Source: Sinonovacula constricta (lineage: Eukaryota > Mollusca > Bivalvia > Cardiida > Solecurtidae). Taken from it: a DNA stretch of 64,000 nt. The translations under genes were made by a program, and so were the position numbers. Shown in pieces: positions 52,001-58,210 of this stretch. Below the pieces are notes generated by a model that searched no databases, was not told where the DNA came from, and saw only the letters and a list, made by a program, of their open reading frames with translations. Position 1 is the first letter of the stretch, and every line of letters begins with the position of its first letter. The stretch is taken from the NCBI GenBank assembly GCA_007844125.1, contig CM017564.1, positions 24,608,263-24,672,262 of the forward strand, written 5' to 3'.

Positions 52001-52790
52001 ACTTGATATATTTACTATGTTTTAAAATAATGTCTTTGACAGGGCGTTCAATTCCACAACTTTCTGCTCCAGGAGCAGACACTCTAGTGACTATAGGCTT
52101 TCATAACATTGTTAACAGAGCTGAGGAGCGGTGCAGAGTATACTGATTGTTGAGTTGTGTGGGAAATCGGGTTGGTTTGTGTTGAAAACCAGGTTGATTT
52201 TGTGGTAATTCAGGTTTTGGGAAATCGGGTTGATTTGTGTGGGAATTTAGGTAGATTTGTGTGGGAATTCTTGTTGATTTGTGTGGGAAATCAGGTTGAT
52301 TTGTGTGTGAAACCAGGTTGATTTGTGTGGGAATTCAGGTTGTGGGAAATCAGGTTGAGTTATGTGGAAAAACAGGTTGATTTGTGTGGGAAAACTGGTT
52401 GTCCTTCCATCTATCCTTAAACACCTGGTTGTCTGGGCTTTTTCTACAGTTATGCATCAACATTTTTAAGATAATTTGCAATGGTAAACCTATGCACCTG
52501 CCATTTTTGGTACAATTACATAAAAAATTTCTATTTTAAATGCATTAAGGACATTGATATGGATCAGACATCTTACAAACATGGAGAGAACTCAGGAGGG
52601 TATAAGAAATCTAGGGCTGACAGTTGTTTATCATGCATTATTTAAATTATTTGTTTCAGAGCTGTATGTTCAAGGAGGATGGGTAACAGTGTCCCGAGAG
52701 TGGGTTCTAGACAGTCTGTCTACGTACAAACGTCAGCGACTTCATGATTACATCATCACTGACCATCATACCATGAGAGACTCCAAATAA
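29959..52790 (+). CDS. BRCA1: BRCA1 orthologue, complete gene (16 coding exons, 2,753 aa)
   Basis: I assembled this gene from conserved splice sites. Coding exons are 29959-30023, 30837-30890, 33383-33457, 34324-34412, 36188-36305, 37350-39667, 40053-40202, 41150-45387, 45915-46003, 46829-47079, 48121-48308, 48747-48834, 49191-49315, 50044-50179, 51330-51476 and 52660-52790. They total 8,262 nt and the frame stays open to a single TAA. Domains in order are a RING finger (aa 19-58, all eight zinc ligands), a long acidic disordered centre with basic nuclear-localisation-like runs (aa ~1347 and ~1383), a coiled coil (aa ~2370-2398) and tandem BRCT domains (aa ~2532-2614 and ~2645-2745). In the family, the RING pairs with BARD1 as a ubiquitin ligase, the coiled coil binds PALB2, and the BRCTs bind phospho-Ser partners in homologous recombination. 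Human BRCA1 is 1,863 aa, so the centre here is about 900 residues longer. Exon phases match human at most RING and BRCT junctions. Nothing looks broken. Confidence 0.95.
30837..30890 (+). CDS. BRCA1: BRCA1 coding exon 2: RING core
   Basis: The exon is 54 bp, the same length as I recall for human exon 3, and lies between TTTTCAG and GTAAAT. It encodes LEMVTHPVSTSCGHTFC plus a split Arg codon. It carries zinc ligands three to five (Cys34, His36, Cys39). The residue string is close to vertebrate BRCA1 across the whole exon. Confidence 0.95.
31243..31760. mobile_element. MITE family M1, copy 3, in BRCA1 intron 2
   Basis: The inverted ends are TAGATAGTTTCCATGTGATG and GATGGAAACTATCT, and the interior is diverged but colinear with the other two copies. 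It sits in the sense intron between the two RING exons. Confidence 0.85.
32255..32345 (+). mobile_element. 3' end of a SINE or LINE, BRCA1 intron 2
   Basis: TTCGGCGCCATATGACCTGT and GTGTGCCGTAAAACCC lead into an (AATA)n tail. This end type is common in molluscan repeats; its class is not certain. Confidence 0.6.
32844..33255. mobile_element. probable MITE in BRCA1 intron 2
   Basis: AGTCTGGTTCCCAGCG on the left and GGGAAGGAACTCCAGACT on the right are imperfect inverted ends around about 410 bp of non-coding DNA. The right end recurs alone at 29775-29794, just before the BRCA1 5' UTR. Confidence 0.6.
33383..33457 (+). CDS. BRCA1: BRCA1 coding exon 3: RING C-terminal half
   Basis: The 75-bp exon encodes FCLLAFLEGK followed by RQVPCPLCKKAITK, with split Arg codons at both ends. 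It supplies the last three zinc ligands (Cys42, Cys55, Cys58). The CPLCK...ITKR ending is diagnostic of BRCA1 among RING proteins. Acceptor CTCAACAG and donor AAAAAG|GTAATT are both convincing. A different-frame ORF covers the same bases and is a shadow. Confidence 0.95.
33552..33592. repeat. poly-C tract in BRCA1 intron 3
   Basis: A run of about 25 C and then broken C-rich sequence. Confidence 0.9.
33650..33862 (+). mobile_element. SINE of the same family, BRCA1 intron 3
   Basis: Head with GGTTCGGACC, body with TGGTTCTACCCAGACATAAG and TCTGGGCTCTTTCTCCACCA, and an AAACAAAC tail. It lies in sense orientation about 190 bp after the third coding exon. Confidence 0.8.
34324..34412 (+). CDS. BRCA1: BRCA1 coding exon 4: helix after the RING
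   Basis: The 89-bp exon has the length I recall for human exon 6. It encodes SLMERGELGEIV and then TSVHHLISAFQTDTGKI, which corresponds to the helical BARD1-binding segment after the RING. Phases in and out (two bases carried in, one base carried out) fit its neighbours. The donor is ATCT|GTAAGT. Confidence 0.92.
34436..34525 (+). mobile_element. SINE fragment, BRCA1 intron 4
   Basis: Only the body remains: CTTCTACCCAGACATTTATC followed by TGGGGGCTTCATTCTCCA. Confidence 0.7.
35388..36095 (+). repeat. tandem ~170-bp dispersed repeat in BRCA1 intron 4
   Basis: The block opens with TTTAGCTCACTTAAGC. Three related units follow, each with a variant of GTCAGAAACTGCAAGAGCTA, TTGATATTTGGTATACATG and AACATGGCCACCA. 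The same family occurs at 50345-50870. Only broken ORFs are present. Confidence 0.8.
36188..36305 (+). CDS. BRCA1: BRCA1 coding exon 5
   Basis: The 118-bp exon follows acceptor CTGTTTAG and ends CGCAG|GTGGGC. It encodes a Ser/Pro/Thr-rich linker (FSPPTASQMRVLPATPEV onward) that ends in a basic stretch. It corresponds in position to human exon 7 (140 bp) but conserves little sequence. It was chosen because it is the only exon-like segment with matching phase in this interval. Confidence 0.85.
36403..36572 (+). mobile_element. 5'-truncated SINE, BRCA1 intron 5
   Basis: The body and tail are shared with the copy at 22732: GGACTTAATGTGAGAGAG, GTGGTTCTACCCAGACATG, CTCCACCAAAAAGCTGG, and a tail of AAAAACAAAAATAAAAC. 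There is no tRNA head. Confidence 0.85.
36985..37062 (-). mobile_element. minus-strand SINE tail, BRCA1 intron 5
   Basis: Read on the minus strand it gives AGCTGGACAATGACAATATG and CGGTGCAATGTAACAAAAAC, matching the 3' end of the copy at 3455. Confidence 0.7.
37090..37215 (+). repeat. second copy of the 47241 repeat, BRCA1 intron 5
   Basis: It shares GTGTGGTTTCATGCTAAGTG, GAAGGCAGCAATATATCTGC and ATCTCCAGATAACTGAA with 47241-47410, in the same orientation. Confidence 0.75.
37350..39667 (+). CDS. BRCA1: BRCA1 coding exon 6: first giant central exon (2,318 bp)
   Basis: The exon runs from TTATTCCAG to the strong donor CTTACAG|GTAAGA and encodes about 773 residues of charged, low-complexity, Lys/Glu/Asp/Ser-rich chain. 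The open frame extends another 22 codons past the donor to 39732; that tail is intronic read-through. No internal domain is recognised. Scattered Ser-Gln pairs and acidic patches fit the disordered centre of BRCA1. Together with coding exon 8 it takes the place of the single giant exon 11 of vertebrates. Confidence 0.9.
40053..40202 (+). CDS. BRCA1: BRCA1 coding exon 7: small acidic exon with an Asp run
   Basis: The 150-bp exon follows acceptor TTATGTTTCAG. It encodes EERMPDTAELVAAAP, eight consecutive Asp (a GAT/GAC run at about 40091-40120), LSPDYRFHDN and further acidic sequence. Donor CCA|GTAAAT gives one base of carry-out, exactly what the acceptor of the next exon needs. If unspliced, the frame ends at 40249 after FEPTKKLIKK, which would give an alternative short isoform. 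Confidence 0.8.
41150..45387 (+). CDS. BRCA1: BRCA1 coding exon 8: second giant central exon (4,238 bp)
   Basis: The exon runs from TTCATTTCAG to donor CACCCAG|GTAAGG and encodes about 1,412 residues. It starts with a 10-residue repeat tract (41251-41565) and contains basic nuclear-localisation-like runs KREKRKRK (about 42319) and PKRQRRRSR (about 42430). It then has Ser/Thr-Pro-rich parts around 43790-43920 and a long acidic C-terminal half. VPET occurs three times (43441, 43498, 44704). Ser-Gln pairs, potential ATM/ATR sites, are frequent. The frame continues ten codons past the donor; these are intronic. The many antisense ORFs here are codon-composition shadows. Confidence 0.92.
41251..41565 (+). 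repeat. coding minisatellite, 30-bp unit, in BRCA1 exon 8
   Basis: Ten 30-bp units and one 15-bp half unit (41341-41355) encode 10-residue repeats with consensus VTKKSLAKEA (aa about 991-1095). The frame is kept throughout. Divergence between units shows the tract is not newly expanded. Confidence 0.9.
45915..46003 (+). CDS. BRCA1: BRCA1 coding exon 9: coiled coil (PALB2-binding type)
   Basis: The 89-bp exon encodes DQVNLQADLDIMAA and EMKSLMEQMKQKRAS, a short amphipathic helix with leucine and methionine at heptad positions. In human BRCA1 the equivalent helix (about residues 1393-1424, sharing the EMxxL pattern) binds PALB2, so I infer the same role. The donor AGCAG|GTAAGC is the seed of a tandem array that follows immediately (see 46004-46278). 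Confidence 0.9.
46004..46278 (+). repeat. degenerate tandem array after the BRCA1 exon 9 donor
   Basis: Four units start with CAGGTAAGC or CAGTAAGCTAG (46001, 46076, 46166, 46231). Each continues ACCCTTCAACACATT, AACTTGT and CTGTGC and then a C-run. Units 2 and 3 also share TTAACTAAGGTAAAAAA. The first unit is the authentic splice donor. C-runs of about 33 bases (46044-46076) and 15 bases (46123-46137) lie inside. Confidence 0.9.
46829..47079 (+). CDS. BRCA1: BRCA1 coding exon 10
   Basis: The 251-bp exon follows acceptor TTTTTATTAG and ends AATCCAG|GTAAAT. It encodes an acidic linker between the coiled coil and the BRCT pair, with a six-Asp run followed by SPDAAAAVDD. Phases in (two bases) and out (one base) fit. 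There is no recognised domain, which is usual for this part of the protein. Confidence 0.85.
47102..47240 (+). mobile_element. tRNA-headed SINE (third type), BRCA1 intron 10
   Basis: TCGTAATCGGTAGAACATCC, GGTTCAGAATC and CATACTAAAGTTGTTAAAAA match the copy at 20180 with more decay. Confidence 0.7.
47241..47410 (+). repeat. dispersed repeat shared between BRCA1 introns 10 and 5
   Basis: GTGTGGTATCATGCTAGGTG, GAAGGCAGCACTATATCTGC and TCTCCAGATAACTGAA match the stretch at about 37092-37200. Confidence 0.75.
48121..48308 (+). CDS. BRCA1: BRCA1 coding exon 11: start of BRCT1
   Basis: The 188-bp exon ends in phase 0 at GAAT|GTAACT, as I recall for human exon 16. Its last residues KPRGFVATGLSMSQN correspond to the first strand of BRCT1. 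The Thr-Gly pair stands where human has Ser1655-Gly1656, which bind the phosphate. A preceding Ser/Pro-rich stretch (TLSPPSPTRPAL) is linker. Confidence 0.88.
48490..48650 (+). mobile_element. decayed SINE fragment, BRCA1 intron 11
   Basis: Faint body match: TAACTGACCTGTGGTGCCAT, TTCTGCTTAGACATTTGTAT, TTCCTCCATCG. Confidence 0.5.
48747..48834 (+). CDS. BRCA1: BRCA1 coding exon 12: BRCT1 middle
   Basis: The 88-bp exon has the length and phases I recall for human exon 17. It encodes MECMKLASLNDIKFSA and then KFHSNVSHVIVKP. The ending aligns with the 'THVV' strand of BRCT1. Confidence 0.92.
49191..49315 (+). CDS. BRCA1: BRCA1 coding exon 13: BRCT1 C-terminal half
   Basis: The 125-bp exon corresponds to human exons 18 plus 19 without the intervening intron. 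It encodes VCDRTLKFFLGLAYRCWIVS and YNWVEDSLAQGHLLSE. Arg, Lys and Phe equivalent to human Arg1699, Lys1702 and Phe1704 (phosphopeptide recognition) are kept. The usual Gly-Gly of BRCT1 is replaced by Tyr-Arg. Confidence 0.95.
49648..49892 (+). mobile_element. SINE of the same family, BRCA1 intron 13
   Basis: Head with GTGGTGGTAGAGTTGCTGAT, decayed B box, body with TCATTTGTCTGGGGTCTTCC, tail TTTCAAAAACAAAAC. Sense orientation. Confidence 0.85.
50044..50179 (+). CDS. BRCA1: BRCA1 coding exon 14: inter-BRCT linker and BRCT2 start
   Basis: The 136-bp exon equals human exons 20 plus 21 fused. It encodes EPYEIQGDSNSSFLHQGPRR and VFQGLEMILLG. The 'HQGP-R-AR' signature and the 'F-GLE' strand are specific to BRCA1 and its closest relatives. 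The donor is CCAGAG|GTAGGT. Confidence 0.95.
50345..50870 (+). repeat. second copy of the ~170-bp repeat family, BRCA1 intron 14
   Basis: Two to three units share CAGAAACTGTAAGAGCAAGA, CCTTGGTATTTGGTATA and TGGCCATTT with 35388-36095. The small ORFs around 50358-50603 arise from it and are not genes. Confidence 0.8.
51330..51476 (+). CDS. BRCA1: BRCA1 coding exon 15: BRCT2 core
   Basis: The 147-bp exon equals human exons 22 plus 23 fused and is slightly longer. It encodes DSMCELITACGGHVIDM and a variable loop rich in acidic residues. The position of human Met1775 appears to be Leu here. Phases agree with the neighbours. Confidence 0.9.
52140..52410 (+). repeat. short tandem array in the last BRCA1 intron
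   Basis: About ten imperfect units of 20-25 bp resembling GTTGATTTGTGTGGGAAATC. It lies between the BRCT2 core exon and the last exon. No function is seen. Confidence 0.85.
52660..52790 (+). CDS. BRCA1: BRCA1 coding exon 16: BRCT2 end and stop
   Basis: The 131-bp exon encodes ELYVQGGWVTVSREWVLDSL and a short tail that ends in TAA at 52788-52790. 'VSREWVLDS' is almost identical to the human C terminus, so the protein ends where human BRCA1 ends, give or take a few residues. An ORF starting at 52554 reads through the acceptor and is not the true start. Confidence 0.95.
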
Positions 52791-54085
52791 AAAAACAGAT
52801 TTGAGGACTCAGTATACTTCACCGTCATGGTTACTTAAGTGTGTCAGTATTAAAAAATAAATAAAATGTATGTTTTATTTATAACGTTGAATGCGCAGTT
52901 TGAAATGTATTTGGTCAGCCGATAAGGTAAACAAGCTTCCTCCATATGCAATAACATTTTTATGTCAACAAAATAATATTTTAATAGGATATTTGTAAAA
53001 AAATTTCCAATGTGTTATATTTTTCAGCTTGGAGATTAGAAACTGTTCAATATGGAAATGTTCACTATTGGAATAAAATTGGAAAACCAAGTTATTTTGG
53101 TAGTTGGGCGCATGTTGAATATATTTCATACATGTTGGCAACAAAACATTTATAGAAGGTGCACATTAGTTACGCTAGAGTTTTCAACTTAATCAAAATA
53201 ATCTAATTATGACATGAATGAAGCTGCTACATAACAACATCCATGACAGTCAATTTATTTTCAGTTAATTCAAAGATCACTTAACCTCTAAGAGATAGAA
53301 CATTGGACAGGTTGATTTTGCAAAAATAAAAAAACGTTATCAAAGTTGCTATGATAGAAACAGCTTTGTTCCAAATAATGACTTCTATTGTTATCATTAG
53401 TTTTACTTTATAGCATGATTCTTCTGAAAAACTTTGCTAATTGTGAATTCATTCAGTTATTGTTGAAGACTGTTGTTTATTTGTTGTTGTTTTTTTAATA
53501 CTATTTAGAATATGTTTGAATGTTTTTGTTAATTTTTAGATGTAAATAATATTTGCCCAAATTTTTAAAGACATCTTTAAATCTAGGTAATAGTAACTGA
53601 TTGTTAAAACTTTGGAATAAATTTGGTGCTTTGTTGCTGTTGATTCTAATGTAAATATGTATTAAAATTGAGAAATTCAATTGTAATAGTATGTTAAAGA
53701 TGTAGATACCAGATATACATGATAGTGTAAATATAAGATTATATAATTTGACAAATGCTAAAATTAGTAATAAATAAAATTTTATGTTTTGTCTTCTTTT
53801 TTTCCTTCTATTTTTGTGCTTTTAACGGATTGTGAAAATAATTTAAAGTCAGTAGAAAGGAATATGTCATGAATAAAAGGTCAAATCTGTTTCCAGTTCT
53901 TGAATAGTTTGTTCTGTATAAATTTTAATGAAAAAATAATTGCTTCAAGAATGGGGCTATTTTTAAAAGAGTTGTACACAGTTTCTTAGCAATATTCTCT
54001 GTTAATGTGATATTTAAACAATATTGACTTGTCATGTATTGTACATTTGTATTTGCTTATAATATGAATAAATTATAACCAAATC
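52791..54085 (+). other. probable BRCA1 3' UTR with alternative poly(A) signals
   Basis: AT-rich sequence follows the stop. AATAAA motifs occur at about 52856-52865, 53092, 53618, 53770 and 54067. The first lies only 66 bases past the stop and could serve a short 3' UTR; the later ones would give longer ones. No coding signal is seen. Confidence 0.4.
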
Positions 54086-56900
54086 AGTTGTTTTTTTGTA
54101 TTGATAAATTTAAACCGAAGGAAATTATTTTAAGAAAAACACATACATGTATTTAGTTTTTTGTACAACAAACCATTAAAAAATGTAAAAATCTTGTTAT
54201 GCATAAGGTTGTATGATTTCCAAACTGGACAATCCAGGACAAGAGATCAGGTGCTAACACATGGTCTTGGTATAAAGGGTACATTGGTGAAATGAAAATT
54301 GCCTCCCTTTTTAGTTAATATCCAAGCTATTCCAAACAGTAGGTAGGTTCTTTTAGTTGGAATTCATGGACTTAAACGGCTGTTCTTTTGTACATATTGC
54401 AGTTAAAAAAAGTTAAATTTCTTACTTTTGCAAAAATATAGGCCTAAACTCCTTTAAATACTTATAGTGATATGTTGTTGTTTTTTAAGAAAACGGAAGT
54501 GTTTGTTGATTATAGTCAATATGGGTATCACAAGACAGGCAGAAAAGTCAACATACACTCAATAGAGAACAAAACTAAAAAACAAGTAAAAAAAAAATGA
54601 AAGGACCTACTTTCAAAGAGGGATTATTAAGGGGAGACTATTCATAAATGTCTCCTATTAAGCCAATAACCAGCAGCGTATGACTAGATAGGATTTGTCA
54701 CACTAAAATGATGTTTCTGGTGTTATTATGCAACCCTCAAAGAAATTTAGGACATTAACAAGCAGCTCTGAGCAAGATCTATCAAATTAACAATGTTGTT
54801 TACTTTTCCTGTGATTTTTTTTCTGGGTCAACGTGTTAGGTACTACCTTTATGATTGGATGGTAATGACGTTAGTTTTAAAAAAAAATATATATATATAA
54901 AACAACCGTTATTTGTTAAAATGGTCATTGATGTCGCTAGCTAAATATATCCAGCTATGTTAATATTGTGCATTTTTACCGAGTTGAAATAATGTTTGTC
55001 TTGAATAGGCAACAGGCTCTTAAATTGTTTTCAATATTTTTTCGTGTTTTTATTTATTTTGATATGGTAAAAGAATCTTATGCGGGAAGAAAAAATGAAA
55101 CGAAACATTTCAGCCTACATTAAACTGTGACGATTACAGTGGTAGAAATATAAAAAAAACTTTAAATTGGACTCACTGCTTTAAGTCATTATAATAGCGA
55201 CTCAGTTTAAGCGTCTTCCAAAGTTGCGCGGTTAAGCTACCGTCAATGGTTTCACCCTTGGCGTGCTCCAGCCTGCGTTACAACACACAAACCAAGAGGC
55301 TTTATAAGAACTTTCAGACAATTTTACCGGATCTCGGAAATGCCCCGAAAGCGAGCCATGAAATTTATTATTCAGGGATGGTCGCGAAAGTTCCTCTAAT
55401 AGAAGCACAGACATCACTGTAAATCCTCCTCATAAAGAAGTCCCAAAGAACAGAGCTGCAAATTAAGGTTCCCGTAATCGCACGACTCTAGTCTATAAGA
55501 CTGTGTTTTTCCTAAAAATAAATCGTTTGACCACAGGCGTCTCTTGCTAGATTAATTCACGGAAACGATATATATAATGGGTTGCCAAGATAAAACGTTC
55601 CTACCACTGCTGGTATCAATGGCTTAGTGTAGCTGTTAAGTGGAATGATAAACGATTTCTTGATCCCTGGACTAACCAGGTTCAACTTTGAAATAATGGA
55701 AGACCTCGGCCCGTTAAGTTAACCTTACACTAATAAAAGCCCCCTCTCCTCTCCCCTCCCCCACCCCACACACTTCTCGCATTTTAACATCGAAATAAAG
55801 GGTAGAAGGATTTTTCCAGAAACAATTCAAAATTGACGGCCTTTAAAATATCAGCTTCAAATAATATTGCTTAGATTTTCGATTCAGACACTTTTCCACA
55901 AAAAAGATTTTTCACATCGAAATACGGATGCGTTTTGTCGAAATCCAGCCATAATTTAACAGCAATAATTTAACATGTCAAATGTAAGTATATACTATTT
56001 AACATATAGAAACCGATTATTTTAAGCACATAGAAATAAGATGTGCGGTTTAAGACCTTCCGAATTCCCAGTATTTTAACAAAGTAGACATCCGGGTATG
56101 TGATTTAACCTGTCGGAATCCGAGCCTGTTTTTAACATATGAAAACCTAATAAGACATTTTCCGGTATATGCAGCAGAAAAGAGCACGGCGTTTCAAGAA
56201 AATGAATGAGATGAGGTGACTTAATGAAAAATATTGTACATTATTTTAGTAAATTGCCCCTTCTTCTTCTTTTTATCAACAATCGAAGGGCATTTTCATG
56301 TAGCGTACGATCTCTTTAACGCGAAAAACAACCACGCACACACTTCCCATACATTGTTCACAAATTTATCTGCGTGAATTTCAAATAAGATTAATTATGT
56401 AGATCTATCTGTTAAAATTTATGTATTGTTTACTTCTGCAGTACTGCGACTCATTCTATTGGTCTGTGTTTGTTTTCTGGAACTTTTATCAGTCCATATA
56501 TCTAAATACTTCATTTTATTGGAATCGATAAACCGAATATAAGTGCTTACCATAAAATTGGTCGGTTTTTTCATATTTCTCTTTTCTACAGCCGTCCCAA
56601 AACAGCCGTTTTCTGTTCATTTGATATTTTATTTTAAATTCTATATTATAGTTTTAACAAATTCTACATACGACCACAATCTCGATAAAATTGAGCCCTT
56701 AATCAATTATTTATTTTTACCAACGTATGCTAAACGGCCAAAAAATGTTTGCATTTTGCACAGCAGTTGCAGGTTAACTGATCAACATCTGGTTCATATC
56801 AACACCAAACCACCCTCCCACGTTTCCGCTCTACCCCCAACCTTCACCTCCCCGAGCATTCATGATAGGCCCGACCTGATAACAACAACATTGCAGATTC
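54086..56900. other. no gene recognised between BRCA1 and the next gene
   Basis: AT-rich intergenic sequence. A somewhat GC-richer stretch at 55190-55460 carries a 61-codon minus-strand ORF without recognisable similarity. The promoter of the 56.9-kb gene should lie near the right end but no clear TATA or Inr is seen. Confidence 0.5.
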
Positions 56901-56903
56901 AAA

Positions 56904-58210
56904 ATGGAGAATACACAAACAACTTTGTTCTGCTTGGCTTTGTTTACACTGGTAAGTGTGGAACTTTCTCAAAGTTTCCAGTTTTAAAATGTTGTTACAC
57001 ACTGTTGTTGTGATATGTTGGTGGAATATATGTATTCTGGCAACATTTAATGTTAGAGTGTACTGAGACAATTTTCTAAAGTTGATTTAGGCAGCGAAAA
57101 TAATACCGTAAACAAGATACATGTACGTAAACTAAAAAGCCAGAAGAAAGTTTGTAAAACGTTTTCTAGTACCTTCTAGTGTGTAAATTTCTCCAGTAAA
57201 GTCTCACTTTATATGTAGTTATGTACGTGTTATGTCTTTATAGTTTTACATGTATGTTTTATTATATTAGACTTGAAACTGTGAAAGTTTACATGAATGT
57301 TTGTTTATTTTGTTAGACTTGAAACTGTAAAAGTTTACATGAATGTTTGTTTATTTTGTTAGACTTGAAACGATTTATTTTGTTAGACTTGAAACTGTAA
57401 AAGTTTACATGAATGTTTGTTTATTTTGTTAGACTTGAAACTGTAAAAGTTTACATGAATGTTTGTTTATTTTGTTAGACTTGAAACTGTAAAAGTTTAC
57501 ATGAATGTTTGTTTATTTTGTTAGACTTGAAACTGTAAAAGTTTACATGAATGTTTGTTTATTTTGTTAGACTTGAAACTGTAAAAGTTTACATGAATGT
57601 TTGTTTATTTTGTTAGACTTGAATCGATTTATTTTGTTAGACTTGAAACTGTAAAAGTTTACATGAATGTTTGTTTATTTTGTTAGACTTGAAACTGTAA
57701 AAGTTGACATGAATGTTTGTTTATTTTATTAGACTTGAAACTGTCAAATGTATTTGTGTTTATTTTGTTAGACTTGAAACTGTACAAATTTACATGTGTC
57801 TGTGTCAGTTTTGTTGGTCTTGAAACTGTACAAATTTACATGTATCTGTGTCAGTTTTGTTGGTATTGAAACTGTACAAATTTACATGTATTTATGTTAT
57901 TTAATTTGACGCGAAAGTGAGCAAGTTAAGATTTATCTGAGTTTGATATTATTAGATTTGAAACTGTATGCACGCATCTGTGTTTATTTTTCGTCTTAAA
58001 ACTGTACAAGATTACGTTCATTCCTGTTTATTTTTAAATGAATTTAAAAAATGATGATGGTGAAAATGATGGTGCCGATGGTGATGACATCTGATGATGA
58101 TCGTTATAATGATTGCAGGTGTCGCTGACGTCAGGTACCGGTGGGGCGTGTTTCCAGTTCACGGGTCAAGGACGGTTCGAATTTCGAGACAATATTCCTC
58201 TTGATACAGG
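56904..58210 (+). CDS. 5' end of a secreted or membrane protein gene (two coding exons, partial)
   Basis: The gene is not recognised. Coding exon 1 (56904-56951) encodes MENTQTTLFCLALFTL and ends at donor ACTG|GTAAGT in phase 0. Coding exon 2 (58119-58210), after acceptor GATTGCAG, continues VSLTSGTGGACFQF then TGQGRFEFRDNIPLDTG and ends at donor ACAGG|GTAAGC in phase 2. The first 20 or so residues look like a signal peptide: polar start, hydrophobic core, small residues near SLTSG. Length and function are unknown because the rest lies beyond the window, past at least 5.8 kb of satellite. A longer ORF in another frame (56543-57013) overlaps exon 1 but has no supporting features. Transcript evidence would be decisive. 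Confidence 0.5.
57262..57905 (+). repeat. 46-bp tandem array in intron 1 of the secreted-protein gene
   Basis: Roughly thirteen copies of a 46-bp unit beginning TTAGACTTGAAACTGTAAAA and continuing GTTTACATGAATGTTTG. Central copies are nearly identical; the 3' copies decay. Two units near 57360 and 57617 are shortened to 24 bp by what looks like the same internal deletion. Confidence 0.95.

Noticed and set aside
52043..52130. Possible extra BRCA1 exon in the last intron
   Set aside because: It is open and follows an AG, but its length (88 nt) breaks the frame between exons 15 and 16, the donor is poor, and BRCT2 is already continuous without it.
56543..57013. 156-codon ORF as the coding frame at the second gene
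   Set aside because: It is in a different frame from the signal-peptide reading, lacks a recognisable domain, and runs through the strong donor at 56952.
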